A stretch of DNA of 64,000 nt from Streptomyces brevispora (GTDB taxonomy: Bacteria; Actinomycetota; Actinomycetes; Streptomycetales; Streptomycetaceae). Each line of letters opens with the position of its first letter. Position 1 is the first letter of the stretch. The DNA lies in the NCBI RefSeq assembly GCF_007829885.1, contig NZ_VIWW01000001.1, positions 4,650,001-4,714,000 on the forward strand, read 5' to 3'. Both the position numbers and the translations under genes were made by a program. The notes below the pieces were generated by a model, which did not search any database, was not told the origin of the DNA, and was given only the letters and a program-made list of their open reading frames with translations. Positions 9,273 to 18,471 of this stretch are shown here, piece after piece.

Positions 9273-10316
9273 TCAGTCCCACGACTCCCGCGCCGGCGGC
9301 AACCGGTCGATCTCCGTCAGGTCCCGCGCCGTCAGCTCCAGCCCGGCCGCCCCCGCGTTCTCCACCGCCCACCGCTCCTGCTTGGTCCCCGGCACCGGAA
9401 CCACCTGTGGCCCCTGCCGCAGCGCCCAGGCCAGCGCCACCTGCGCGGGCGTCGCCCCGTGCCGTTCGGCGACCCGTCGCAGCCCCACCACCACCGGCTG
9501 GTTCGCCGCCATCATCTCGGCGGTGAACCGGGGATGCCTGGCCCGCAGATCGTCCGGCTCGAAGCCCTGCCCCGGAGTGAGCGTCCCCGTCAGATAGCCG
9601 TTGCCCAGCGGCATCGCCGCCAAAAATCCCACCCCCCGCGCCGCACACCACGGAAGCAGCGATTCCAGCGCCTGGGGGGACCACACCGAGAGCTCCGCCT
9701 GCACCGCGCTCACCGGAAAGACCTGCTGCATCCGTTCCAGCTGCCGGATCGTTCCGTCGTGCATCCGCGCGCCCGGCCGCCGCGGGGCCCGCGCCCCGAT
9801 CGCGCACAGCCCGAGGGCCCGTACCTTCCCCGCGGCCACCAGCTCCGCCATCGCGCCCCAGGTCTCCTCCACGGGCACCTCGGGGTCGGCCCGGTGCAGC
9901 TGGTACAGATCGATCACATCGGTCTGCAGACGGCGCAGCGAGGCGTCGCAGGCCCGCCGCACATAGCCGGGCCGGCCATTGGCCACGATGTGCTGATCGA
10001 CCACCAGCAGACCGCACTTGGTGGAGACGAAGGCCTCCGCGCGGCGCCCCTTCAGCGCCCGTCCCACCAGCAGCTCATTGGTGAACGGGCCGTACATGTC
10101 GGCCGTGTCGATCAATTGGACGCCCGCGTCGAGCGCCGCCTGCACCGCGCGCAGGGCGTGATCGCCACGCTGCTGCGAGGCGGCGTACGCCCAGCTCATC
10201 GGCATGCAGCCGAGACCGACCGCGCCCACGGCCAGCGCCGCCGCACCGAGACTCCTGCGCTCCAACTCCCCGAACCCCCCCTCGGCCCCGTCTGCACGGG
10301 CCCACTCCGCACCCAC
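9273..10316 (-). CDS. Aldo/keto reductase
   Basis: An NADPH-dependent oxidoreductase of the AKR superfamily, reducing aldehydes or ketones in the cytoplasm. The (alpha/beta)8 signature is clear: LGLGCMPMSW-type first strand, DTADMYG with the catalytic Asp and Tyr, the Lys in FVSTKCG, and YQLHRADPEVPVEETWGAM carrying the catalytic His. The C-terminus has the cofactor loop VPVPGTKQERWAVENAGA. The outer start is GTG 10316, giving 347 residues, but the first 17 residues are unlike the family; a TTG at 10265 (LERRSLG) fits the usual N-terminus better. It is divergently placed relative to the hydroxyacid dehydrogenase, sharing a gap of 45 to 96 bases. Confidence 0.88.
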   Translation of the reverse strand: MGAEWARADGAEGGFGELERRSLGAAALAVGAVGLGCMPMSWAYAASQQRGDHALRAVQAALDAGVQLIDTADMYGPFTNELLVGRALKGRRAEAFVSTKCGLLVVDQHIVANGRPGYVRRACDASLRRLQTDVIDLYQLHRADPEVPVEETWGAMAELVAAGKVRALGLCAIGARAPRRPGARMHDGTIRQLERMQQVFPVSAVQAELSVWSPQALESLLPWCAARGVGFLAAMPLGNGYLTGTLTPGQGFEPDDLRARHPRFTAEMMAANQPVVVGLRRVAERHGATPAQVALAWALRQGPQVVPVPGTKQERWAVENAGAAGLELTARDLTEIDRLPPARESWD

Positions 10317-10348
10317 AAACTAACCTCTGCTCCCCGCACGCCTTCGCA

Positions 10349-10361
10349 TAGCCTCCTGACC
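10349..10361 (+). promoter_or_regulatory. Leaderless-type -10 box before the hydroxyacid dehydrogenase
   Basis: TAGCCT at 10349-10354 is followed by seven bases and then the ATG at 10362. This spacing places the transcription start at the A of the start codon. No ribosome site precedes this ATG, which agrees with leaderless translation. No convincing -35 box was found. Confidence 0.5.
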
Positions 10362-11324
10362 ATGACTTCCACCACGAATTCCACCGCGGCCCCCGACGTA
10401 TGGCTGCCCCTCGCGGCCGATGAGATCGAAGGGCTCCCCGAGGGTCTCAACTACCGTTTCTGGGACGGCGCGCAGGACTACCCCGCCGACCCCGCGGACT
10501 GTGCCTTCTATGTCGTTCCGTACATGAAGGGCCCAAAGGTCGCGGTCCGTCCGCTCGACGGGATGACCTCGGTGCGGGTCGTGCAGACGCTCTCCGCGGG
10601 CATCGACCATGTCGAGCCGGGGCTCGGCCGGCTGCCCGCCGGGGTGCGGCTGTGCAACGCCAAGGGGGTCCACGAGGCGTCCACGGCCGAGCTGGCCCTC
10701 GCCCTGGTCCTCGCCTCCCTGCGCGGGCTCCCCGGGTTCGTGCGCGGCCAGGACGACGAGGAGTGGCGGTCCGGCTTCTACCCGGCGCTCGCCGACAAGT
10801 CCGTGCTGATCGTGGGATACGGATCGATCGGCTCCGCCGTAGAGGACCGGCTCGCGCCCTTCGAGTGCGCGCGGGTGGCGCGCGTCGCACGCTCCGCCCG
10901 GACAACCGCACGCGGGCCCGTACATACGCTCGACGACCTGCCCGCACTGTTGCCCGAAGCCGACATAGTGATCCTGTCCACCCCGCTGAACCCCTCCACG
11001 CAAGGGCTGGTGGACGCGGAATTCCTCGCGGCGATGCCGGACGGGGCGCTGCTGGTGAACGTCGCCCGCGGCGGTGTCGTCGACACGAAGGCCCTGCTGG
11101 CCGAACTCGAGTCCGGCCGGCTGCACGCCGCCCTCGACGTCACCGACCCGGAACCGCTCCCTGCCGGCCATCCCCTCTGGCATGCTCCGAACGTCCTGAT
11201 CACTCCGCATGTCGGCGGCAGCACCTCGGCGTTCCTGCCTCGTGCCAAGCGTCTGATCTCCGGACAGCTCAGCCGTTTCGCCGCGGGGGAGCCGGTCCAC
11301 AACGTCGTGCGCACCACCGGCTGA
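10362..11324 (+). CDS. D-isomer-specific 2-hydroxyacid dehydrogenase
   Basis: A 320-residue NAD-dependent dehydrogenase of the SerA/LdhA superfamily that interconverts 2-oxoacids and D-2-hydroxyacids in the cytosol. The Rossmann loop is VLIVGYGSIGSAVEDRLAPF; the catalytic Arg is in LLVNVARGGVVD, followed by the Glu in LDVTDPEPLP and the His in LITPHVGGST. It has no ACT domain, unlike the serA product further on, and is of the short glyoxylate-reductase-like type. The exact substrate cannot be told from sequence. The ATG at 10362 looks leaderless. It is followed by about 120 bases before the Arg-rich small ORF. Confidence 0.88.
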   Translation: MTSTTNSTAAPDVWLPLAADEIEGLPEGLNYRFWDGAQDYPADPADCAFYVVPYMKGPKVAVRPLDGMTSVRVVQTLSAGIDHVEPGLGRLPAGVRLCNAKGVHEASTAELALALVLASLRGLPGFVRGQDDEEWRSGFYPALADKSVLIVGYGSIGSAVEDRLAPFECARVARVARSARTTARGPVHTLDDLPALLPEADIVILSTPLNPSTQGLVDAEFLAAMPDGALLVNVARGGVVDTKALLAELESGRLHAALDVTDPEPLPAGHPLWHAPNVLITPHVGGSTSAFLPRAKRLISGQLSRFAAGEPVHNVVRTTG

Positions 11325-11446
11325 ACACGCTGCGAGCACGTTCCGCGGCACTCAGTGCCGACAACACCCCAGGTCGTCACGGAGAGTAGAGAAACTATGT
11401 CCCTGTGTGACGAGTCTGGTGTATCGTCCGAAAGGGAGGTTGCGCC

Positions 11447-11611
11447 GTGGAAGGGGCGGCGCCGGGGAGGAAGCCACACGCGAGGGGGCGACGGGCGATG
11501 TACGGCCGATGGGCGAATGATCCGGCACGGCAGGGCGGTCGAAGGCGGTCGGCGATGTGTTCGCTGCGCCGGCGCCGCAGCCGTCCGGAGATCTCGGGGA
11601 CACCCCGGTGA
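11447..11611 (+). CDS. 54-residue Arg-rich ORF coupled to the cdgC-like gene
   Basis: A short ORF begins at GTG 11447, seven bases after the strong ribosome site AAAGGGAGG (11431-11439). It runs 54 codons and stops at TGA 11609-11611, which overlaps the GTG start (11608) of the next gene as GTGA. The peptide is very basic (for example GRRAMYGRWA, then a CSLRRRRSR stretch) with no recognised domain. The good ribosome site and the 4-base overlap suggest it is translated, either as a real small protein or as a cis-acting leader that delivers ribosomes to the c-di-GMP gene. It matches no family I know, and the composition could also arise by chance in GC-rich DNA. Confidence 0.45.
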   Translation: MEGAAPGRKPHARGRRAMYGRWANDPARQGGRRRSAMCSLRRRRSRPEISGTPR

Positions 11612-14445
11612 GCGCCCCGGCGAGTACCCGAGGGGCGCTCCTGGCCCGGCAGTCGGCCGTCGGGAGGACGCCCGCGCTGTTCCCGCAGCTCGTCCTCGGC
11701 CTCGTCTGCACCGGATACGCGGTGGGCGCGGCCGTGGACTGGGGATCGCAGCGACTGGCGCTCTTCATGGGGGACTTCGGCCTCAGCGCCGCCGCCCTGG
11801 CCGCCGCCGTGTCCTGCTTCCTCTTCGCGCGTGCGGCGGACAACCGGTTCCGGCCGGCCTGGCTGCTGTTCTCGCTCTCCTCGCTGATGGCCGCCGGGGG
11901 CAACGCGGTCTGGGGCTGGTACGAGTTCGTGCGCGGACTCCCGGTGCCCAGCCCGTCCCTCGCCGACCTCTTCTACCTCTGCTTCGCGCCACCCGCCATC
12001 GTCGGACTGCTCGTCCTCGCCAAGCGCCCCGTCACCCGGGCCGGCTGGCTCTGCCTGGCACTCGACTCCTGGCTGATCGGCGGATCGCTCCTCACGCTCT
12101 CCTGGAGCCTCGCCCTCGCCCATACGGCACATCTGGCGGACGTCGAGGGCGCCAGCGTGGCCCGGGCGGCGCTCTCGCTGGCCTACCCGCTGCTCGACAT
12201 CGTGCTGGTCTCCATGGTGCTCGCGCTCCACTTCCGGCGCTCCAACGTCAACCGCGCCGCGGTGAACACCGCCATCGCCGCCCTCGCCCTGACCGTCCTG
12301 TGCGACGCCCTGTTCACCTCGCCGCTGCTGCGCCAGTCGTACCATTCCGGCCAACTGCTCGACGCGGGCTGGTTCGCCGGTTCGCTGCTCCTCGCGTACG
12401 CCCCCTGGGGTGCGGGCGGTGAGGAGGACAACGCTGTCCAGGAGCCTCCGGAGCCGCATACCACCAGTCGCCCCATCGCCGGTTCGCTCGCCGCGCTGAC
12501 GCCGTACCTCGCCGCCGCCGTCTGCACCCTGGGCATCCTCTACAACGTCATCGAGGGCCGCAGGGTGGACCGTGTCGTGGTCTTCACCGGGTGCACGGTG
12601 GTGCTCGCGCTGGTCGTCCGGCAGGGCATCATGCTCGTCGACAACATCGCGCTCACCCAGGAACTGGCCCAGAAGGAGAACCACTTCCGCTCCCTGGTGC
12701 AGGGTTCCAGCGATGTCATCATGATCGCCGCCCCGACCGGCATACTCCGCTACGTCAGCCCCGCCGCATCCGGTGTCTACGGGCGCGAGGCGGACGACCT
12801 CGTCGGCGCGGAGCTCGCCTCGATCATCCACCCCGAAGACCTCGGCCGGGTGGTGCACGAGGTGCGCCGGTTCCTTGCCGCTGCGCCGGCCGAGGAGCCC
12901 ACCACCCGTATCGAGTGCCGCTTCAGGTCGGGCAGCGGTGAATGGCTGAACGTCGAGTCCACCGTCAACCGCCACCAGGGCGGGCTGATCCTCAACAGCC
13001 GCGACGTCACCGAACGGGTCCGGCTGCAGGCCCAGTTGCAGCACAACGCGGAGCACGACCCGCTCACCGACCTGCCCAACCGCGCGCTCTTCACCGACCG
13101 GGTCCGCCAGGCCCTCGGTGGCCGCCGGTCCGGTGACGTGGGCACCGCCGTGTTCTTCATCGACCTGGACGGCTTCAAGGCGGCCAACGACCGGCTCGGC
13201 CACCAGGCGGGCGACGAACTCCTCATCCAGGCCGCCCGCCGTCTCCAGGACTCCGTACGGGCGGGGGACACCGCCGCCCGGCTCGGCGGTGACGAGTTCG
13301 CCGCCCTCATCGTCGGTGACGGCAGCCGCGAGCAGACCTCCCGCGAATACCAGGTCCACGAGATCGCCGACCGGCTGCGCCTCACGCTCTCCCAGCCCTA
13401 CCGCATCGGCGCCGGTGAGGTCCGGGTCACCGCCTCCATCGGCGTCGCCTTCGCCGAGCCGGCCATCACTCCCAACGACCTCATGCGCAACGCCGACCTC
13501 GCCATGTACCGGGCCAAGGCGGGCGGCAAGGACCGTGTCGAGCTGTACGCCCCGCAGATGCAGGCCGAAGTGGTACGCCGCTCCGAGCTCGCTGCCCGGC
13601 TGCGCACCGCCCTGCGGGACGGCGAGTTCGCCCTCCTGCACCAGCCCGTGGTGCATCTGGCCAGTGGTGCGGTCGCCGCCGTCGCGGCACAGGCCCGCTG
13701 GCGCTCCGCCCAGGGCATCCTGTTCACCCCCGCCGAGTTCCTCCGCGTCGCCGAGGACAGCGACCGCACCGCCGAACTGGGCCGCTGGCTCCTGGAGGAG
13801 GCCGTCGAGCAGGCCGCCGACCGGACCAATGCCGGGCATCAGGTCTCCGTCGCCGTCCGGCTCTCCGCCCGCCGCCTCCTCGAAAAGGGGAGGCCGTTCG
13901 GCACCGTCGAGGCGCTGCTCACCCGCTACGGGCTGCCGTCGGGCGCGCTGATGATCGAAGTCTCCGACAGCGACCCCAGGGTCTCCTTCGACGAACTCGA
14001 ACAGCGGCTGGTGGCCCTGCGCCGGCTCGGCGTGCGTATCGCGCTCGACGGCTTCGGCAGCGGATACGCCGCGATAAACGCCCTGCGCAGGCTCCCCATC
14101 GACGTACTGAAGCTGGATCGCGGTCTGGTCGAGGGCGTCGTCGAGTCCGCCCGGCTGCACAAGATCACCAGCGGGCTGCTGCGGATCGCGTGCGACCTGG
14201 GCATGCAGTCCGTGGCCGACGGCGTCGACGTACCGGAACAGGTCCTCGCCCTGCGCGCCATGGGCTGTACGCACGGCCAGGGCATGGCCTTCTCCGGGCC
14301 GCTGGACGAGTACCGGCTGCGCCGCGCCCTGGTGCGCGGCGAGTTCCCGGTGCCCGGCAGCCCGGCCGTTCAGCCGGTCCTGGCGGGCGGCTCGATCCCG
14401 CTCCTCACCGGCTCACATACTGAGACGCCCATCCCACCCACTTGA
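11608..14445 (+). CDS. cdgC: Membrane PAS-GGDEF protein with degenerate EAL domain (CdgC-like diguanylate cyclase)
   Basis: About 945 residues. The N-terminal 340 hold roughly ten membrane helices; a PAS domain spans about 357-474 (HFRSLVQGSSDVIMIAAPTG); GGDEF about 479-650 with an intact active site (RLGGDEFAAL near residue 558); an EAL-like domain covers 655-905. The EAL motif reads VAAQARW instead of VEALVRW, the metal Asn is Arg (AVRLSARRL), DDFG is LDGFG and the EGVE Glu is Asp, so phosphodiesterase activity should be lost while cyclase activity is plausible. Position next to ilvB and this architecture match S. coelicolor SCO5511 (cdgC), recalled from memory. I chose GTG 11608 (GGGGA 7 bases upstream, coupled to the preceding ORF); GTG 11557 is the longer alternative. 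Confidence 0.85.
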   Translation: MSAPASTRGALLARQSAVGRTPALFPQLVLGLVCTGYAVGAAVDWGSQRLALFMGDFGLSAAALAAAVSCFLFARAADNRFRPAWLLFSLSSLMAAGGNAVWGWYEFVRGLPVPSPSLADLFYLCFAPPAIVGLLVLAKRPVTRAGWLCLALDSWLIGGSLLTLSWSLALAHTAHLADVEGASVARAALSLAYPLLDIVLVSMVLALHFRRSNVNRAAVNTAIAALALTVLCDALFTSPLLRQSYHSGQLLDAGWFAGSLLLAYAPWGAGGEEDNAVQEPPEPHTTSRPIAGSLAALTPYLAAAVCTLGILYNVIEGRRVDRVVVFTGCTVVLALVVRQGIMLVDNIALTQELAQKENHFRSLVQGSSDVIMIAAPTGILRYVSPAASGVYGREADDLVGAELASIIHPEDLGRVVHEVRRFLAAAPAEEPTTRIECRFRSGSGEWLNVESTVNRHQGGLILNSRDVTERVRLQAQLQHNAEHDPLTDLPNRALFTDRVRQALGGRRSGDVGTAVFFIDLDGFKAANDRLGHQAGDELLIQAARRLQDSVRAGDTAARLGGDEFAALIVGDGSREQTSREYQVHEIADRLRLTLSQPYRIGAGEVRVTASIGVAFAEPAITPNDLMRNADLAMYRAKAGGKDRVELYAPQMQAEVVRRSELAARLRTALRDGEFALLHQPVVHLASGAVAAVAAQARWRSAQGILFTPAEFLRVAEDSDRTAELGRWLLEEAVEQAADRTNAGHQVSVAVRLSARRLLEKGRPFGTVEALLTRYGLPSGALMIEVSDSDPRVSFDELEQRLVALRRLGVRIALDGFGSGYAAINALRRLPIDVLKLDRGLVEGVVESARLHKITSGLLRIACDLGMQSVADGVDVPEQVLALRAMGCTHGQGMAFSGPLDEYRLRRALVRGEFPVPGSPAVQPVLAGGSIPLLTGSHTETPIPPT

Positions 14446-14478
14446 CACTGCGAGTGCGTCGGAGAGAGGGTCAATGCC

Positions 14479-14520
14479 ATGCGCACCCGAATTCTCGTAC
14501 TTGGAAAGCGCGTCGGCTGA
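14479..14520 (+). CDS. ilvB leader peptide (13 residues, Ile-Leu-Val-Leu)
   Basis: ATG 14479 to TGA 14520 encodes MRTRILVLGKRVG. A ribosome site (GGAGAGAGGG, 14461-14470) lies 8 bases upstream. Four consecutive codons, ATT CTC GTA CTT, specify Ile-Leu-Val-Leu, and ATT, GTA and CTT are rare in such GC-rich DNA. This is what is expected of a control peptide that senses charged branched-chain tRNAs. It precedes a terminator at 14565-14598 and the ilvB start at 14663. Confidence 0.85.
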   Translation: MRTRILVLGKRVG

Positions 14521-14598
14521 AGCAGGGTCCATCGATGGCACTCTGCAGACCGCACCGGCGCGCTCCCCTCGCTTGCCTCACGGCACGAGGGGTTTTTT
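14508..14598 (+). promoter_or_regulatory. Attenuator of the ilvB operon
   Basis: A terminator hairpin, CCCCTCG (14565-14571) with CGAGGGG (14586-14592), is extended inside by TGCC/GGCA and followed by six T. Upstream, GCGCGTCGG (14508-14516, inside the leader peptide) can pair with CCGGCGCGC (14555-14563), giving a 9-bp stem with one G-U pair that a ribosome reaching the leader stop would block. The layout is that of ribosome-mediated attenuation. The exact anti-terminator pairing is inferred, not proven. Confidence 0.8.
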
Positions 14599-14662
14599 GT
14601 TGCACCGGTACCACGCAAAACGTCGTAAAACACTCGCAAAAATCCTCAGCTTCGAGAAGAGA

Positions 14663-16519
14663 ATGCCGATGACCGAGCAGGCCACCGGGGCCCACCATCC
14701 CCAGCCGCGGGCCCGTACCGGCGGATCGTCCTCCGCCGCCGTTGAGCACCTCACGGGCGCGCAGTCCCTCATCCGCTCTCTCGAGGAAGTCGGGGCCGAC
14801 ACGGTATTCGGCATTCCCGGCGGCTGCATCCTTCCGGCGTACGACCCGATGATGGACTCCACCCGGGTCCGTCATGTTCTGGTCCGCCACGAGCAGGGTG
14901 CCGGTCACGCAGCCACCGGCTATGCGCAGGCCACCGGCAAGGTCGGTGTCTGCATGGCGACCAGCGGCCCCGGCGCCACCAACCTCGTCACCCCGATCGG
15001 TGACGCGCACATGGACTCCGTGCCGCTGGTCGCGATCACCGGTCAGGTGACCTCGAAGTCCATCGGTACGGACGCCTTCCAGGAAGCCGACATCTGCGGC
15101 ATCACCATGCCGATCACGAAGCACAACTTCCTGGTCACCCGCGCCGAGGACATCGCGCACACGATCGCCGAGGCCTTCCACATCGCCTCCACCGGCCGTC
15201 CGGGACCCGTCCTCGTCGACATCGCGAAGGACGCCCTCCAGGCGAAGACCACGTTCTCCTGGCCGCCGCATCTGGACCTGCCCGGCTACCGCCCGGTCAC
15301 CAAGCCGCACGCCAAGCAGATCCGCGAGGCCGCCAAGCTCATCACCCAGGCCAAGCGCCCGGTGCTGTATGTGGGCGGCGGCGTCCTGAAGGCCGGAGCC
15401 ACCGCGGAACTGAAGGTCCTGGCCGAACTCACCGGAGCGCCCGTCACCACCACGCTGATGGCGCTCGGCTCGTTCCCCGACAGCCACCCGCTGCACGTGG
15501 GAATGCCCGGCATGCACGGCTCGGTCACCGCCGTCACCGCGCTGCAGAAGGCCGACCTGATCGTCGCGCTCGGCGCCCGGTTCGACGACCGGGTCACCGG
15601 CAAGCTGGACAGCTTCGCCCCCTACGCCAAGATCGTGCACGCCGACATCGACCCGGCGGAGATCGGCAAGAACCGCGCCGCCGACGTGCCGATCGTCGGG
15701 GACGCCCGCGAGGTCATCGCCGACCTCGTGCAGGCGGTCCAGGCCGAGCACACCGAGGGCCACACCGGCGACTACGCGGCCTGGTGGAAGGACCTCAACC
15801 GCTGGCGCGAGACCTACCCGGTCGGCTACGACCTGCCGGAGGACGGCAGCCTCTCGCCGCAGCAGGTCATCCAGCGCATCGGCGAACTCGCCCCCGAGGG
15901 AACGATCTTCACGGCGGGCGTCGGCCAGCACCAGATGTGGGCCTCGCACTTCATCCAGTACGAGAAGCCCGCCACGTGGCTGAACTCGGGCGGTGCCGGG
16001 ACGATGGGCTACGCGGTCCCGGCCGCGATGGGTGCCAAGGCCGGTGTGCCGGACCGCACGGTCTGGGCGATCGACGGCGACGGCTGCTTCCAGATGACCA
16101 ATCAGGAGCTCACCACCTGCGCGCTCAACAACATCCCGATCAAGGTCGCGATCATCAACAACGGCGCGCTCGGGATGGTCCGCCAGTGGCAGACCCTCTT
16201 CTACAACCAGCGCTACTCCAACACCGTGCTGCACTCCGGAGCCGACACGGACGGCGTCCCGGCGAAGGGCACCCGGGTGCCCGACTTCGTCAAGCTGTCC
16301 GAGGCCATGGGCTGTTACGCGATCCGCTGCGAGGACCCGGCCGACCTGGACAAGGTCATCGCCGAGGCCAACTCGATCAACGACCGCCCGGTCGTCGTCG
16401 ACTTCATCGTCCACGAGGACGCCATGGTGTGGCCGATGGTCGCCGCCGGCACCTCCAACGACGAGGTCATGGCAGCCCGCGGTGTCCGCCCCGACTTCGG
16501 CGACAACGAAGACGACTGA
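14663..16519 (+). CDS. ilvB: Acetolactate synthase large (catalytic) subunit
   Basis: A 618-residue thiamine-diphosphate enzyme joining two pyruvates to 2-acetolactate, or pyruvate and 2-oxobutyrate to 2-acetohydroxybutyrate, the first common step of Val/Leu and Ile synthesis. Three domains are clear: the N-terminal PYR domain with FGIPGGCILPAYDPM and the catalytic Glu in VRHEQGAGHAATGYA, a central FAD-type domain, and the PP domain with IDGDGCFQMTNQELTTC...NNIPIKVAIINN, the GDG-x-NN metal/ThDP motif. ATG 14663 is chosen because it lies after the attenuator with GAGAAGAGA just upstream; the frame extends back to 14474 but that would cross the terminator. ilvN follows 21 bases later. Confidence 0.97.
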   Translation: MPMTEQATGAHHPQPRARTGGSSSAAVEHLTGAQSLIRSLEEVGADTVFGIPGGCILPAYDPMMDSTRVRHVLVRHEQGAGHAATGYAQATGKVGVCMATSGPGATNLVTPIGDAHMDSVPLVAITGQVTSKSIGTDAFQEADICGITMPITKHNFLVTRAEDIAHTIAEAFHIASTGRPGPVLVDIAKDALQAKTTFSWPPHLDLPGYRPVTKPHAKQIREAAKLITQAKRPVLYVGGGVLKAGATAELKVLAELTGAPVTTTLMALGSFPDSHPLHVGMPGMHGSVTAVTALQKADLIVALGARFDDRVTGKLDSFAPYAKIVHADIDPAEIGKNRAADVPIVGDAREVIADLVQAVQAEHTEGHTGDYAAWWKDLNRWRETYPVGYDLPEDGSLSPQQVIQRIGELAPEGTIFTAGVGQHQMWASHFIQYEKPATWLNSGGAGTMGYAVPAAMGAKAGVPDRTVWAIDGDGCFQMTNQELTTCALNNIPIKVAIINNGALGMVRQWQTLFYNQRYSNTVLHSGADTDGVPAKGTRVPDFVKLSEAMGCYAIRCEDPADLDKVIAEANSINDRPVVVDFIVHEDAMVWPMVAAGTSNDEVMAARGVRPDFGDNEDD

Positions 16520-16540
16520 GAGACAGAGAGACCGACCTCC

Positions 16541-17068
16541 ATGTCCACCAAGCACACGCTCTCCGTCCTGGTCGAGAACAAGCCCGGTGTCCTCGCCCGG
16601 ATCACCGCCCTGTTCTCCCGCCGCGGCTTCAACATCGACTCGCTCGCGGTCGGTACCACCGAACATCCCGACATCTCCCGCATCACCATTGTGGTGAATG
16701 TCGAGGGCCTGCCTCTGGAGCAGGTGACCAAGCAGCTCAACAAGCTGGTCAACGTCCTGAAGATCGTCGAACTCGAGCCCGCCGCTGCGATCCAGCGTGA
16801 GCTCGTCCTGGTGAAGGTCCGCGCCGACAGCGAGACCCGGTCCCAGATCGTCGAGATCGTCCAGTTGTTCCGCGCCAAGACCGTGGACGTCTCCCCGGAG
16901 GCCGTCACGATCGAGGCCACCGGCGGCGCCGACAAGCTGGAGGCGATGCTCAAGATGCTGGAGCAGTACGGCATCAAGGAGCTCGTCCAGTCCGGCACCA
17001 TCGCCATAGGACGTGGCGCGCGTTCGATCACCGACCGGTCCCTGCGCGCCCTCGACCGCACGGCGTAG
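16541..17068 (+). CDS. ilvN: Acetolactate synthase small (regulatory) subunit
   Basis: A 175-residue subunit that activates IlvB and confers valine feedback inhibition. The N-terminal ACT domain reads LSVLVENKPGVLARITALFSRR with GFNIDSLAVG, the valine-binding region; the C-terminal half (ELVLVKVRAD...EATGGADKLEAML) is the IlvN-specific domain. Length is normal for actinobacteria. It lies 21 bases after ilvB and must be cotranscribed with it. A hairpin at 17077-17097 in the following gap may reduce readthrough into ilvC. Confidence 0.96.
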   Translation: MSTKHTLSVLVENKPGVLARITALFSRRGFNIDSLAVGTTEHPDISRITIVVNVEGLPLEQVTKQLNKLVNVLKIVELEPAAAIQRELVLVKVRADSETRSQIVEIVQLFRAKTVDVSPEAVTIEATGGADKLEAMLKMLEQYGIKELVQSGTIAIGRGARSITDRSLRALDRTA

Positions 17069-17076
17069 CCACATGA

Positions 17077-17097
17077 CCCGGGGCAGGCCGCCCCGGG
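17077..17097 (+). terminator. Hairpin between ilvN and ilvC
   Basis: CCCGGGGC (17077-17084) and GCCCCGGG (17090-17097) form a perfect 8-bp stem with a five-base loop and no T run. It sits nine bases after the ilvN stop and about 100 bases before ilvC. It may be a weak terminator or an mRNA-stabilising stem within the operon. Confidence 0.55.
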
Positions 17098-17195
17098 CCC
17101 CCGGCTCGCCGCTCGTATGGCGAGACCCGAAAACGTAACTGACGCACCCCGCCGTACGGTGGGACGCAACACCTGCACACCAAGGAGAAGACCCA

Positions 17196-18197
<1,002 letters not shown>

Positions 18198-18209
18198 CAC
18201 CGATGCCCC

Positions 18210-18235
18210 AGGGGCGGGTCCCCGGACCCGCCCCT
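18210..18235 (+). terminator. Terminator after ilvC
   Basis: AGGGGCGGGT and ACCCGCCCCT form a 10-bp perfect stem around CCCCGG. There is no T tract, which is common for GC-rich actinobacterial terminators. It starts 13 bases after the ilvC stop and separates the ilv operon from serA. Confidence 0.75.
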
Positions 18236-18471
18236 GAGACGTCAGCCCTGCTTCACCGCTGGAAGAGGCGGCGTCGTACGTGTGTACAAGTCGTCCAGCC
18301 CCATGCGGGTGATCCTTCCAACGGGGCACAGTGTGCGTCCCCGCGCATGACTACACTTCTCCACACATACACGCGTCAGGCCCACAGTGTCGTGCGTCTT
18401 CCACGCGGCAAGCCCCTCCACCGCCTGCGGCCGTCGGGACGGCCGTCCGCACTGGACCTGTGAGGACTCAC
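18236..18471 (+). promoter_or_regulatory. serA upstream region
   Basis: About 236 bases without a supported gene. It contains a locally AT-richer patch around 18346-18395 (ATGACTACACTTCTCCACACATACACGCG is split here as ATGACTACAC and CACACATACACG), which is the likely promoter area. No palindrome or leader-peptide arrangement was found. Confidence 0.35.

Noticed and set aside
9180..11324. Possible 714-residue fusion ending in the hydroxyacid dehydrogenase
   Set aside because: The first 390 residues are antisense to the aldo/keto reductase; the real start with a promoter box is at 10362.
11395..14274. 959-codon minus-strand frame opposite cdgC
   Set aside because: Shadow of the GGDEF gene; composition and lack of motifs argue against it.
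14474..14662. N-terminal extension of IlvB from ATG 14474
   Set aside because: It crosses the terminator and overlaps the leader peptide; homologues begin near 14663.
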